Source: Sphaerolaimus hirsutus (lineage: Eukaryota > Nematoda > Chromadorea > Monhysterida > Sphaerolaimidae). From it: a DNA stretch of 64,000 bases. Both the position numbers and the translations under genes were made by a program. The notes below the pieces were generated by a model that worked only from the letters and a program-made list of their open reading frames with translations, did no database searches and had not been told where the DNA came from. Shown here piece by piece: positions 12,301-22,926 of the stretch. The stretch's first letter is position 1. Each line of letters begins with the position of its first letter. The stretch covers positions 23,453,927 through 23,517,926 of the forward strand of contig OZ038451.1 of the NCBI GenBank assembly GCA_964036195.1, read 5' to 3'.

Positions 12301-15191
12301 TGTATGAGTTGTCTCGTGAATCTGACAGCGGTAAAAAACGCTAAGAAACATAGTAGATTATGAATATTTCTTTGTCGAGCATACGCATGGCACTTGTTTT
12401 AACATTATATCACATAATTTTAACTGATTTTTGGAAAAAAATAGAATTTTCTGGCAGAAATTACCAGTTATAACACGTGCCATTATATGCCCACAGTCGA
12501 CAGAACAATATTTAAATTGTGTGCCGCACAAAATGTATTAATTAGAGCTCTATACTGTGTCAGTAAAAATAAGAATTAAAAATCATATTTTCATTTATGG
12601 ACTTTTCCCAATCAAAAGCTAGAAAAAGTTTTTTTTTCCATTCAATTATACCAAGACAAAACATGCATCAGAGTTGTTAAAAGTACTGAACTTTTTTTGA
12701 AAGTAAACGTAAAGTATTTATTTTTTACTCACAGGTGAGTACAGAAAACGTAAAGTATTTCTTTTTTACTTTTACTCATGAGTAAACGTGAGTAAAAAAC
12801 TTTTGTCCCCGGAAGTGGGTATTTTTGAGAAATTTTGCCGCAATTTTCACTCAAAATCACTAAGTTTCGTACTTTTTCACTGTCAGATTCACTAGTTAAT
12901 GTGTTGTTGCCCATTTTTATGCTATTTTGGATTTTTGCCCTATTTTTCACTTTTCTCTCCTTTTTTCGTTTATGCTTTGAAAAAGCCTATTAAAAAGCCT
13001 GTTTGAAATACGTTTTCTGTACTCACGTACTTTCAAAAAGTACGCGAGTAAGTGAGTACTGGTATTTTTTTCGGGAGGAAACGTAAACGTATTTACGCAG
13101 TACACGAGTATCCGTAATTATCGAGTAAACGTAAATACTTTTTGACAAGAATGACATGCATCAAGAGCCCATGCGGCTCTTCAAATCACATTTATTGGTG
13201 GAACCAACTGCACACTTGAATTTTTTGATCAACCCAAACCCAATCCAAACCTCCTGATATTGTAGCAGTAATGCGAGTCGAGCAAAAACACAGGCCTAAG
13301 ACATCGCGTCAGCCGAATGTGGCTCATCTGTCTGATTGTGACCACGCACGCCTCCACTAGCATCACTAGAAGCACGGCTGTCTGCACAAAAGCGACAAAT
13401 GGAATAGAGGACTAGGTTCGATAAAATGGAAAATAGTGATGGATAAGCGCCAGTAAGTATGGCCTCAAATGGCGAGAAGTAAGAAAAATGGCGCCACGGC
13501 GCAATTCCATCACTAATGACAAATGACAAACCTTTATAGCGGAAAGCGTGTGCCCAAGATATTTCTTGGGTCCCAGCCAGCGCACCTTCAACGCGACCTG
13601 CCCCGCGATGACCATCAGGCAGCAAAGTTCCATGGCCAAATGCATCTGAGAAAAATCGACAACAATTTCAACAACACAGCGAAAATGAACAATCAACCAT
13701 TGAACGACTAACCCACAACATTGGCACGCCGCCAACCAAGTGGATGCTGGCCGGCGGCTCAAGTAAAGCTAACGCCAGCAGCGCCACGGAAACGATCATC
13801 TCAAGCCAATAATGCGGCGTAGAGTGCAGCGCCACGTAGGCGGCCGTGCCGCTAGCGCCCATCGGGTGGCGGTCGAATTTCTCGTTGCACACACCCTGCC
13901 GCAGGTAAATGGCGGCGGCACGGCGAGTGAAGTCCGACTGCGTATTCTCACAGAAAGAGAGGTCGCCGTTGGTCCCGCCCATCTCCTGTGTTATATGTAG
14001 GGATTTTGGAGGGTAAGATGGGGCGGTAAACAGTGGCTACCGTATATTCTGCCATCGGGTGGGCGCGCCAGCGCCATCCCTCGCTGCCGAAGGAGGGCGC
14101 AAGCGACCCACCCATCATATGGTCAGAGACAGCAAAATGCGGAAAATCGGAAATTAAAACTCAAATAACTCTAGAACGCGACAAGCTGTATACAACGTTG
14201 GAAAGCCCGTGTCGGAAAGTACCCCGACTCCAATTTTCATTTTATCAGCTTTCAGCTTTTTATATGTCTGAAGTGTGCATCATTTCCACACAGCTCACGC
14301 TCGTGTGATAAAGTTGGGTGAAATTGTACTACATTTCACCAGTGTTCCTTGAAGAAACATTTGATATACTTCTTTTAAGAGCTCAACCACACTGTAACAT
14401 TAAGTGATATACTCCTTTTCAGAGCTCAAACTCACAAACACACTGTAGGATAGCAAGCGATATATTTCTTTTCTGCATTTAAATGCATACACCTGACTGC
14501 AATGTCGGTGCAGTGTCCACTTTTTGTTGGCTTTGGCCATTTTTTATGAAATATGTCCCATCAATTAGAATTAGTCATTTCTACGTAAGACAATTTTGAC
14601 TGGCGACAGATGCCATGGAGTAACTAGAGTTAGGTTTCAAACGGGATTGACTTTTCGGGATCGGGATCGGTTTTTTGAGATTTCGGGATCGGGATCGGGA
14701 TTGGCCTTTCGGGGTCGGGATTGGGGCATTTTTTCGGGATCGGGAGTGGGATTTTCAAAATCTCGGGATCGGGATTGGCTTTTTCAGATTTCGGGAACGG
14801 GATTGAAGTTTCGGGATCGGGACCACAAAATCCCGAAATTTCTCGGGATTCGGGATCCCGTTTCAACCCTAGCTAGAGTGCCACAAGTTACTATTGGCAT
14901 TCTGGTCCTTTCGGACAGCTGGAAAAACCAGAAGTTTAAAAAAGTTTTTTTGTTAAACCCACTTTCCCCGAGCCCCAGCACCGCCTAAGCGAAACTACAA
15001 ACTGCACCAACATCACCAACCTCATAGCCACAGCGACCGCCAGACACGTCGGTCCAGCGCTCAGCCAACCACCGCCCAAACGCATGACACACGCCGCGCT
15101 TCTCGTCGTCCCGCGCCGCCGTGTCGCCGCTGCCGCTGGTCGACGCAGGTTCGGCCACAGTTTCCGGTAGATTTTCCGGTGCAGGGGTCAT
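3381..15191 (-). CDS. TPCN1: Two-pore channel 1 (TPC1), 16 exons, 3' end missing
   Basis: Endolysosomal cation channel with two six-helix Shaker-like domains. Exons (minus strand, approximate): 15021-15191, 13737-13985, 13532-13645, 13251-13381, 12233-12321, 12070-12160, 11301-11400, 10502-10641, 8652-8886, 8331-8589, 8153-8267, 7540-7728, 6597-6686, 6456-6535, 5842-6039, 3381-3550. All junction phases agree, giving 807 codons; vertebrate TPC1 is about 816 aa. Diagnostic stretches are AAIYLRQGVCNEKFDRHP (N-terminal domain), RQMSHIRLTRCLRPVFLLD (IS4), LFVLLTTAN (filter I), YEDFSSHERTKYGKLL (IS6 and EF-hand start), MFAIFAMEFFAG (IIS5), YLNNFNNLL and LMCVNNWHVIM (filter II, VNNW), and LTVIVAFIMEAFLFRIQ (IIS6). 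The start is the ATG before MTPAPENLPE. Filter residues TAN and VNN match the Na+-selective animal type. The introns are full of MITEs. The IIS4 segment is unusual (see findings). A short final exon was not found. Confidence 0.93.
4324..5778. mobile_element. 1.45-kb palindromic TA-flanked element, copy 1
   Basis: Starts TAAACACCTTCCCGG and ends with the exact complement CCGGGAAGGTGTTTA. The two arms are inverted copies of each other almost to the centre (near 5040-5060), including GACAAGTTCACCACCCA near both ends and CATAACCTCTAAAATGC near the middle. Open frames across it are palindrome by-products, not genes. It sits in the last mapped TPCN1 intron (3551-5841). A close full copy is at 50112-51568 and a diverged one at 61785-62902. 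Confidence 0.9.
7754..7998. mobile_element. TA-flanked MITE, TATACTCGGC ends
   Basis: Left end TATACTCGGCCGACCGC and right end GCGGTCAGCCAAGTATA are imperfect inverted repeats that start and end with TA, as expected for Tc1/mariner-type insertion. The interior includes a GGCGGAGTCGCGTAC motif shared with the copies at 41775-42031 and 47640-47889. It lies in a TPCN1 intron, 25 bp upstream of an exon. Confidence 0.75.
9025..9198. mobile_element. hAT-like MITE with GGTCCCG body
   Basis: Ends TAGGGTTCAAACG and CGTTTGAACCCTA, with an exact 8-bp duplication ataaaagt at 9017-9024 and 9199-9206. The body is repeated CCGGTCCCG units. The termini are the same as those of the GGGATC-body elements at 14631, 20091 and 63885, although the bodies differ. 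Confidence 0.85.
9266..9877. mobile_element. hAT-like fold-back MITE, AAACGTTT body
   Basis: Ends TAGGGTTGG and CCAACCCTA, with an exact 8-bp duplication gtcgcaag at 9258-9265 and 9878-9885. The unique centre is the reverse complement of that in 1891-2546, including the GCGCGC-type hairpin (here decayed, near 9750). It lies in a TPCN1 intron. Confidence 0.87.
10166..10486. repeat. Fold-back repeat, CAAAAGTTTTCGCC ends
   Basis: The left part (TTGTCACAAAAGTTTTCGCC, then GATCGTC and AAGCTGGAATTTA) is mirrored by the right part (TAAATTCCAGCTTA, GACGATC, GGCAAAAACTTTTGCGACA). A related copy lies at about 33300-33750. The exact ends and target duplication are not clear. Confidence 0.6.
10680..11106. 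mobile_element. TACCGTATTTC MITE, CGAAATACCCCC body
   Basis: Starts TACCGTATTTCCTCGAAATA and ends TATTTCGAGGAAATACGGTA, a perfect inverted repeat with TA at both ends. The interior alternates G-runs with GTATTTCGAGG and GGTTATTCGAGG, so it is largely self-complementary. Copies or remnants are at 16850-16949, 17057-17419, 29689-29830, 30703-31133, 32092-32509, 38689-39054, 49418-49850, 52573-52962 and 58270-58390. Confidence 0.85.
11470..11915. mobile_element. hAT-like MITE, CAAGGACGTATCCAGG ends, G-run body
   Basis: Ends CAAGGACGTATCCAGG and CCTGGATACGTCCCTG, with an exact 8-bp duplication ctcacaga at 11462-11469 and 11916-11923. Runs of nine or more G next to one end pair with C-runs at the other. 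The centre has a GCGCGCAAGCGCGC hairpin at about 11596. Partial relatives are at 18937-19160 and 20014-20090. It lies in a TPCN1 intron. Confidence 0.85.
12669..13153. mobile_element. hAT-like MITE, CAGAGTTGT ends, GTAAACGT body
   Basis: Begins CAGAGTTGTTAAAAG and ends TTTTTGACAAGAATG, flanked by an exact 8-bp duplication acatgcat at 12661-12668 and 13154-13161. The body consists of GTAAACGT, AGTATTT and GAGTAC motifs arranged in both orientations. Related copies are at 34487-35018 and 54840-55319. Confidence 0.8.
14631..14871. mobile_element. hAT-like MITE, GGGATC body
   Basis: Begins TAGGTTTCAAACGGGAT and ends ATCCCGTTTCAACCCTA, with duplication actagagt/gctagagt (7 of 8). The body is repeated TCGGGATCGGGAT with T-rich spacers. 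It lies between the TPCN1 start region and its first intron. Confidence 0.8.
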
Positions 15192-15838
15192 TTTGAAAGA
15201 CGTCGAAATCGAGTTGGTTACGTCATCGCGAGGTGGTCTGGGAATTGTTCAAGTAGGTGTAGTGTTGGCAAGCGATTTTTTAAATCACAAATTGCAGCAC
15301 CTAATGCGATTTGTTTAAATCGCTAGCACAAGTTTTGATATTTATGCACCTGCCAATGCGAAAATTTCGCGTGTGAGCGCGCAGGTTCACATATTTATGG
15401 AATCACTACGTTGCTTGATTTCATAGTTATTTAAGAAACTATCAGGCGGCGAAATAAGTTTTTTTCATTTTTTGATCTGCACTGTGTGGATAGACGAACA
15501 ATAAATCTAGCGACATGTGCAATTGAAGATCGCTCTGTGACACGTGAACTAAAATGTGAGTTGACATCAACTAGTTGACATTCGAATGTCAACTACCGTG
15601 TGGAGCGCCTAACTAGCAAATATACCAAATTTATTGCTTTTAAAATTGACAATAAACAACTTCCATGTTTTTCCAAGCTATACAGTAATTATCTTTTATT
15701 ATTATCTAGGGCTGTCACTTGATATAGATGTTACTTTAATGAAAGGTCAATAGTCATGAAATGTCACCATGAAAGCTTATTACAAGCAAAGCAAAAAAAA
15801 GCTTGAACACTGGCACAATCTAATTTAATACAAGCGAG

Positions 15839-16005
15839 TATCGATGGAAAAAGCGCCAGAGCTTTGGCGCCAAGCGCCATGGCGCTTTTCATGGGCGAGG
15901 CGCCAAGCGCCAATGGCGCCACAGCAAAAGAGCGCCAAGCGCCATGGCGCTTTTTGCTTTGGCGCTAGCGCCAGGCGCCAGCGCCATGGTGCTTTTCCAT
16001 CACAA
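15839..16005. mobile_element. hAT-like MITE, GCGCCA body
   Basis: Ends are decayed forms of TAGTGATGGA and TCCATCACTA, with duplication caagcgag/caggcgag (7 of 8) at 15831-15838 and 16006-16013. The body is overlapping GGCGCC and GCGCCATGGCGC palindromes. It lies in the TPCN1-ALKBH8 intergenic gap (15192-16356). Confidence 0.75.
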
Positions 16006-16356
16006 CAGGCGAGCATTGCATATGCGGTTCATACGCAACAGCTGCATTTTCGACAAACAAGTCGATAGGAATCACGCGTTTTTAGTCATTATCTCGTGAA
16101 GCCAAATGTGCAGTGCGAAACATCAATAAAAATAACATGCGTAAAATATGTTAGCATGCAGTTAACAAAACTAGTACACAATTATACAGCGGCGACTGAT
16201 GGTGCTATGTTTCATTCTTGAGGCACGTTGACATAAACCCAAGTTAATTCCAACAAGCAAACGGATGGAAACGTTGAATACAATGAATCGCAATAAAATA
16301 AGACACTTTACAGAAATGAATGTCAACTTTCAACAAAAAAAATCAGTATATAATTA

Positions 16357-19300
16357 TCAAAGCTTTCTAACAACAGCACACCAATTCCCCTGTTCATAGA
16401 AGCACTTATCCAATTGGCAACAAGGCACGGAAGCTATCAAATTTTCCATTTCCCCCTCTTTGAAGACATGATAGAATCTCAAAAATGTCGACCCAAAATC
16501 TTCACCCTGTTCTTGTACAAATTTGCCGCTTTTCACCCACGGAACGAACAAATCCTGTTCCTTAAACTCGGTCAAATTCTTGTGCACGCTCAATATTTCA
16601 GTGTTCAAATCAGCACATTCATCACAATCACCTTTTTTGCCCTTCCCCCAGTGCAAATAGGTGGACTTTTGTCCATTGCGACACTGGTCCATGGCCCAGA
16701 CGGTGACCAACATGAGGCCGTTCGGTTTGATGCAGCTCAGCAAGGACTCGATGCAGAGCCGGCGGCGAGACTGAGTGAAGGTTGAATGGAAATTGCACAT
16801 GGAGAAATCAATATTGAATATGATCAATATCATGATCATCAATATGATCTACCGCATTTCCTCGAAATACCCCCTCCTCGTTTAACCCCCCTCAAATTTT
16901 CCACTCTGAAAAAATTTACCCCCGGGGGGTAATTCGAGGAAATACGGTAATTGGAACGGAGTAGTGAGAGGTTTTTTGATAAAAGTCCCGTGTTTTGGAC
17001 AAAATATGACAGTAATTACATCACAAAAACGCAACGCTGCGCATTTAGGATCTTAGTACCGTATTACCTCGAATTATCCCCCCCTTGAATTAACCCCCCC
17101 CCTCGAAATACCCCCCCTAAAATTGAGCGTAACGTGAACGTACATGACAAATACCGCAGTTTGTGATCTGTACTATGCAGAACACACTTTAACACTGATG
17201 ATTAAGTGACGTTAGGGAAGGGTTTTTGTGTATATACAGTAATATATGCCTATAAACACATATAAATCTATGTGATTGTTCGATTTTTCTACGTCTGCGT
17301 ATGGGGAATTTCCGAAAATTTCTGGCGAAATAATAGACCCCCCCCCCTCGAATTATCCCCCCTCAAATTTTGCTGGCGAAATAATAAACCCCCTGGGGGT
17401 ATTTCGAGGTAATACGGTATTTACGAAAAATTTTGTACGCTGTTAAAAACTCCGCCTAAAATAGCATCACGGACTTTTCATGTCAAGACAATCCAAGTTT
17501 CCAAACCTCAGTAGAAAAGTGATGCAAAACGGCAACGCAAATGGCAGCGTCGAAACGTTCATTGGACACGGGCAGATTGAGACAGTCGGCCACGAAGACT
17601 GTGCCACATTCGATGGCAGGATTTTGGCTGGCGATTTCAACCAGTGTGGAACTGCTATCGCAGCCAATCTAAAATGTGAAATATTATGCCGAAAGAAATT
17701 AACATTGATTGCGGGACAGCGCAAGGACTACATATGGAGCGAGTACTTTCATAGCATCAATCATATGTTTTTCATCTTTCATTTTTCAAAAAGCGTTTCA
17801 TCTTTGGCCCTACACACACTAGTTTTCACCGTGACATGTGTGACCACTGAAATGGCGACATGGCGACATTCAGCCTACTCTTATTGTATGCTGTATGTGT
17901 TTTAGTTTACAAATTTTCAAATTGTAACTTTTATTAAATTAAATTCATATTTAATTTTAATTAAATCATTCAACCGGGTTCATTTATTTGCATTTGCAAA
18001 CAATTTCAGTTTTCACACGGTGAAAACTAGTGTGTGTAGGCACTCTAGGTCAACAAATCAACTCAAACTGAAAAACAACTAAAAAACTAAAACTAAAAAT
18101 TTGACACCAACTTTCACCAAATTCTCCCCATCCCTCTCTCTCAAGTACTTGCCACTTCCACATCCGGCATCAAGCACTAAATATTCGGGTGGCAACGAGT
18201 CCAAAAAGTCCACCACAGCGGGCCACAGGGCTCTTTCGCGCGTTTTGGCAAAGTGCCCAGCTATCCGATCGTAAACGTCCCTCACGTGCACACGTTCCAA
18301 CTGTGTAGGCGAGTTATTGTTCTATTTGAACAGGCAAACCTTCACAGTGTAAAAAAATACTCACTTCAGCCGGGGAGAGAACCGCTTTCTCATCATTCGG
18401 CTTTTGGCTGTCACAAACAGCTGAATTACCTAAAAAATTAGACAAAACCTACCAAAATGGACAAACAAAATAATGGCAAAATAAAATATGAAAAACGATC
18501 ACGAGTCACGACCAACCGCAAGAACAGCTAGGTCTGTCAGTTTTTCTGGCGGCGCGCATTGTGATGGAATAGCGCTTGCCCCGGCGCACTACTCGGTTCG
18601 ACTGCGGCAGAACATCGTGTTTCCGACAAGATATTCTGCGGTGACAATACAGTGAAAGTATTATCTGAGATTGAGGTTGTCACTTGTCAGATTTTTTTAA
18701 ACCTTTTTAGTCGGCCGACCGCTCGGCCGTTTGTTGACATCCCAAATTTGTGTCAAATCAATGTCAACTAAATAACACATCAAAAACATTTTTAAAAGCA
18801 TCACACTTAACAGAAACAATGAAAATTATGTATCATGATGTGAAATTAACTATGCTCTATCAGATAGGAAAGTTTAAATCACATAATCCACCAAAATTTA
18901 GTTGACAGGAATTTAGTTGACATCTAGCGCGTGTGCAGGGCCGTATCCAGGGGGGGGGCGGGGGGGGGGCTGCAGCTCCCCCCTCACGAGGCGAGACCAG
19001 AAAGTGACCGGAAAATTCGACTTTTTCAACGTCAGCGTAAAAAATTTTACAAAGCGCATTACAGTGCGATAGACTGGCACTTGGAATCAACTAAAAGTTT
19101 ATCACCCATACTTACCCATGTTTCCAAAAGTACCTGGCGTCGTCAGTGAGAACGCATAAACTCCGCCTAGGCAGTATTCTAAAATGGGCGCAACCATTTC
19201 GTACGTCAGTGAATTCCATCACAATCTGCGGTTAGATTGTGAGAGTGCGAAAAAATATACTAGAAATTTTTATAGGCGAGAACTCGGCCGTAAAGTAAAC

Positions 19301-22100
19301 CCGGCCGTAAAGTAAATCCGGCCGTAAGGCATAGTTGTACAAACGTATTGACGTTTACTCGATAAATACGTATACTCGAGTGCTGTGTAAATACGTTTAC
19401 GTTTCCTCCCGAAAAAATACCGGTACTCACTTACTCGCGTACTTTGAAAGCGGGTAGGGATAGCGACGACTCTCGCTTTCACCTATACTCATTTTTACGT
19501 TTTCCTAGGTACAAAACTCAAGTAGCACCCTCTACTTTACGGCCGGGTTTACTTTACGGCCGGACCATCCCCATTTTTATATACTCCGCGGAAATCTCAC
19601 TTAGTTTGGAAACCTACCATGACCGATCTGAATAAGGAACCAAAATTATACAGTTTTTCATCATAATATTACGTTTTTGCTGTGGTTGACAAGTTGACGT
19701 TTAAATTTTACATTTCTTCGGAACATACGAAAATTTGACATTTTACATTTCAGTTTAATATGCTGTAAAACGCAAAAGTAGCTTTTCCATTTATTTACTA
19801 TGAAATAATAAAATACGAAAATTAAATCAAGATTTTATTCATATAATTATGGTAGTTTTCTGCACATATATTTCTGGTCCGCCGAGTATAGCAAACGATG
19901 AAAAAGTAATCTGACCCACATCAGAACCGAGACTGAGCATAATAATGGCATCTTCAAAGGCATTGTGCGAATCAACGTGGCTGGCAATACCTGAAAAGTA
20001 AGTGCATAGCAGCAGGGATGTGTCCAAAAAAAATTGAGCGGGGGACTATTTGTTTACGGAGCACGGCGAACGGGGGGGCGTGCTCAGCCCTAGGGTTCAA
20101 ACGGGATTGACTTTTCGGGATCGGGATCGGGATCGGGATTCACTTTTTGAGATTTCGGGATCGGGATCGGGATCGGGATTGGGGTTTCGGGATCGGGATC
20201 GGGATCGGGATTGGTTTTTTGAGATTTCGGGATCGGGATCGGGATCGGGATTGGCCGGGATTGGGGTCACGGGATCGGGATCGGGATTGGGATAGGCATT
20301 TTTCCGGGATCGGGATTGGGTTCTAGGGATAGAGATTTTGGCCATTTTTCTGGCATTCACAGTTGTTCATAAAGGTCTCAAAACACTGTTGGATGCCAGA
20401 AAAGTGGCATAAAATTGACGCTGGGGGATTGCATCCACTTTTTTGCATGCAAAAACGTCATTATTTCACTTTTTATAATTTCCACTAATTTTTCCGGGAT
20501 CGGGATCCCGGACTTGGGAGTTTCTCGGGATCGGGATCGGGATTTGAAAACTTTCGGGATCGGGATCGGGATCGGGATTGGTATTTTTGAGATTTCGGGA
20601 TCGGGATCGGGATCGGGATTGGGGTTTCGGGATCGGGATCGGGATCGGGACTGGTAAATCCCGGAATTTCACGGGATCCGGGATCGGGATCCCGTTTGAA
20701 CCCTACTCAGCCCCCCCCCCCTAAATATGATAAAACAGCGAAATGCGCACGATAGAACGATATTACGGATTACTGATATCGAAAATATTGAGTGAACGGC
20801 GGACAAATGGGCAAAAAATTTGTAATAAAAATTGAATTTCACGGGATTTTTCAGGTCTCAGCCGCCCCCCCACAGCCGCCCGCTCAGCAGCCGTATAACA
20901 GGATGAAAAAACACGCGATCAATATACAAAGTCTGCTTACCTTGGCCAGGTTCATAAACATTTATCGTGACTTGATCAGGCCTGAAATTAATTCCGGGAT
21001 TACTGCTGCATACTGCATTAATTAGCGTAGAAATTTTCGGAGGGATTTGTGGCACTGCGTTTTCCAACAGATTACACGAGTTGGTGGCATACAGGAACTC
21101 ATAGCCAAAGTGAAAAACACGCCTGTGTTTTAAACTCCCGGCAGCTGTGCAAAAAAACAAAGTATTAATGTTTTAATCGCTGAACTGATTGCGAACATGA
21201 TAACCATCAAGGCTGTCAATCCATTCGCACAATTCCCGCTCTTTCATTTCACAAATAAAATTCTCTGTCAACCTCAAACCATCAGGCTCGTTTGACACGG
21301 ATTCACAACGTTGCGTAGCGATCGCGTCTTCCAAATTCTCTGCACAAAAAACAAACAATTTTTGCCATTTCATCATTTATCACCAAGCGGCAACCAAAAT
21401 AAACACCTTCATCCAAAAAGCCGACATAAATCACTGGTCCAGTTCCCATCCAATGTTTGCCATGTAATTCCGCCTTGACACACAGGGCATAATTAGCGCT
21501 GGGAAGTACGGCCAGAGCGTATGGAGCGCTGGCCTCCTGGGCGTATAGCTCCACTGACGTTTGTTCGCCTGAAAGGGCACTTTAAAGTGAAAAAAATGAC
21601 CAAAATAAGTTGTTGTTGTTTTAATGCAAGACTGCTGGGGCCAATCCTGTACGCTGTCAAATGCCCTGACAAGTAAATGGGGTTTGTCTTGAAGTAACGT
21701 TCAAGATACCCTGGAGGCACCTTTCCGAAAATTTGAAACTTTGTCCGAAATTTGTCACTTGACACGGTGCATGACAAGCCTCAAAACGACAACACACCGT
21801 TACAACGGCTGGATGAAGCCGCAGCGACTATAATACCAGAAAGACAGTCATGCAATGCCCCATATTCCACCCCGCACACGCGACCAGCGTTGACCAGAAA
21901 CAGTGCCTGCGACGCAAAAATGTAGTTGGCAAGGAGCCAAAAAAGCAAAAAGGGTACAAAAGAGGCAAAATGACCCAATGTCTTGAGTGAAAACTCACAC
22001 GTGTCGGATGTTCCACCAGTGTAGCACCCGGGGCGCATCGTTTCAACGCACCAAATGCACGTCCCAGTTTCTTTTTCGCTTTCCGTTCGTCCACGGCCAT
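16357..22100 (-). CDS. ALKBH8: ALKBH8: tRNA wobble-uridine hydroxylase/methyltransferase
   Basis: In the known family an RRM, a Fe(II)/2-oxoglutarate AlkB domain and a Trm9-like SAM methyltransferase complete mcm5U and its hydroxylated form at tRNA position 34. Exons (minus, approximate): 21999-22100, 21837-21906, 21407-21568, 21205-21339, 20941-21144, 19920-19990, 18517-18635, 18365-18429, 18118-18300, 17507-17668, 16357-16770. Seen: an RRM-like start (ALFLVNAGRVCGVEYGAL); AlkB parts GSLKHRRVFHFGYEF, DQVTINVYEPGQG and GIASHVDSHNAFEDAIIMLS with the H-x-D iron ligands; RRGKRYSITMR, the 2-oxoglutarate Arg strand; methyltransferase ERVHVRDVYDRIAGHF, the SAM loop VLDAGCGSGKYL and AAICVAVLHHFSTE; and the C-terminus FYEQGNWCAVVRKL. 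Junction phases match except that one exon is missing between 19920 and 18635 (see findings). The start ATG precedes a lysine-rich stretch, as in the family. Confidence 0.93.
16850..16949. mobile_element. Short TACCGTATTTC-type MITE
   Basis: Begins TACCGCATTTCCTCGAAATA and ends GGTAATTCGAGGAAATACGGTA in spirit: the last 12 bases are the complement of the start with one change, and TA is present at both ends. It is only 100 bp, almost all inverted repeat. It lies in the last ALKBH8 intron, 80 bp from the terminal exon. Confidence 0.75.
17057..17419. mobile_element. TACCGTATTACC MITE in ALKBH8 intron
   Basis: Inverted ends TACCGTATTACCTCGAA.. and ..TTCGAGGTAATACGGTA with TA at each end. Both ends share the same AC for TC variant (ATTACC for ATTTCC). 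The interior has C-runs, CTCGAATTATCCCCCC units and a unique centre. The centre sequence (ACACATATAAATCTATGTGATTG) recurs in inverted form at 52690-52760, so 52573-52962 is the same subfamily. Confidence 0.75.
19580..19890. mobile_element. TATACTCCGC TA-flanked MITE next to ALKBH8 donor
   Basis: Left end TATACTCCGCGGA and right end TCCGCCGAGTATA, TA-flanked. Interior motifs GGAAACCTACC and CAGTTTTTCATCATAATAT recur in 59509-59699. The right end stops about 24 bp from the splice donor of the ALKBH8 exon carrying the H-x-D motif, in the intron where an exon appears to be missing. Confidence 0.7.
20091..20705. mobile_element. hAT-like MITE, GGGATC body, nested
   Basis: Ends TAGGGTTCAAACGGGAT and ATCCCGTTTGAACCCTA, with an exact 8-bp duplication ctcagccc at 20083-20090 and 20706-20713. 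The duplicated site lies inside an older G-run element (start about 20014, CAGGGATGTGTCC), which it splits. The body is long (GGGATC)n tracts with periodic TTTTTGAGATTTC spacers. It lies in an ALKBH8 intron. Confidence 0.88.
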
Positions 22101-22294
22101 TGTTTATGTTGTAGAATTTTGTATGAATTAATTGTTTTGTTGACTACTTCTGACCGAGTCGATTACGGTTAATATTGTACAGATTTTATTCAAATTGAGT
22201 CTGTTTGGTCTAAAAAAGATTCCCATCGCCTCATGTCTGCAGAAGCCTTTGTTAGTACACTTTTCAACTTTTCACCATCAAAACAATTAATAAC

Positions 22295-22543
22295 TATACT
22301 CGGCGTACGTAATACTCTGCCCTCGCACTGATTTATGTCTCCTGTTGGAAGCGTGCCAATGATTATTAAATCATGCGATTTCCGTAAAAATATGAAAAAA
22401 TTCATCGATGTGAATATGTTAATGAATAACATTATAACAACAATCAATTTTGTCATCTTTTTATGAAACTCGGACGCGTTAACCATCGTTGGCACACTTC
22501 CAGCGGGAACCACGCGTGCAGGGTGTAAAGTAACCGGAGTATA
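22295..22543. mobile_element. TA-flanked MITE, TATACTCGG/CCGGAGTATA ends
   Basis: Inverted ends TATACTCGGCG and CCGGAGTATA. The interior carries GTTGGAAGCGTGCCAATG near one end and CGTTGGCACACTTCCAG near the other, so it folds back. A second copy in opposite orientation is at 24010-24258 and a decayed relative at about 3590-3700. An open frame runs through both copies but follows the repeat boundaries, and I do not read it as a gene. Confidence 0.7.
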
Positions 22544-22926
22544 CGTATCCAAAAACGACTACAACAAACAAAAAAATAATATTTCGCAATCCTTCCAATT
22601 TTTCCATTCCGTTTGCTCCTCGCTATATTCTCGGCACTTCTCGTGTTGTAACTTTTTGCATTATTTTTCTGATGGATTATGCCGCTTATAGCACTACTAC
22701 TCAACTATATGTTTTTTTCAACACTCATAGCGAAAGATCTTGACCGCTAAATGACAACGTTCCATTTTATTGACATAAATTTTTGTGGATAAAAAATTAA
22801 AATGTCTGGCAAGACGTCGAAAACGATCCTGAATACTCCAGACTCGCTCCCAGCAAACAGCTGGAAGTCCTCAAATTCACATTTTGTGAGCGTTTAGTGT
22901 TAGTCTCGGCTTCCCTTCCACACAAC

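Noticed and set aside
20050..20657. Frames rich in Asp-Arg and Ser-Gly repeats at 14596-14988 and 20050-20657
   Set aside because: They are translations of GGGATC arrays in hAT-like elements.
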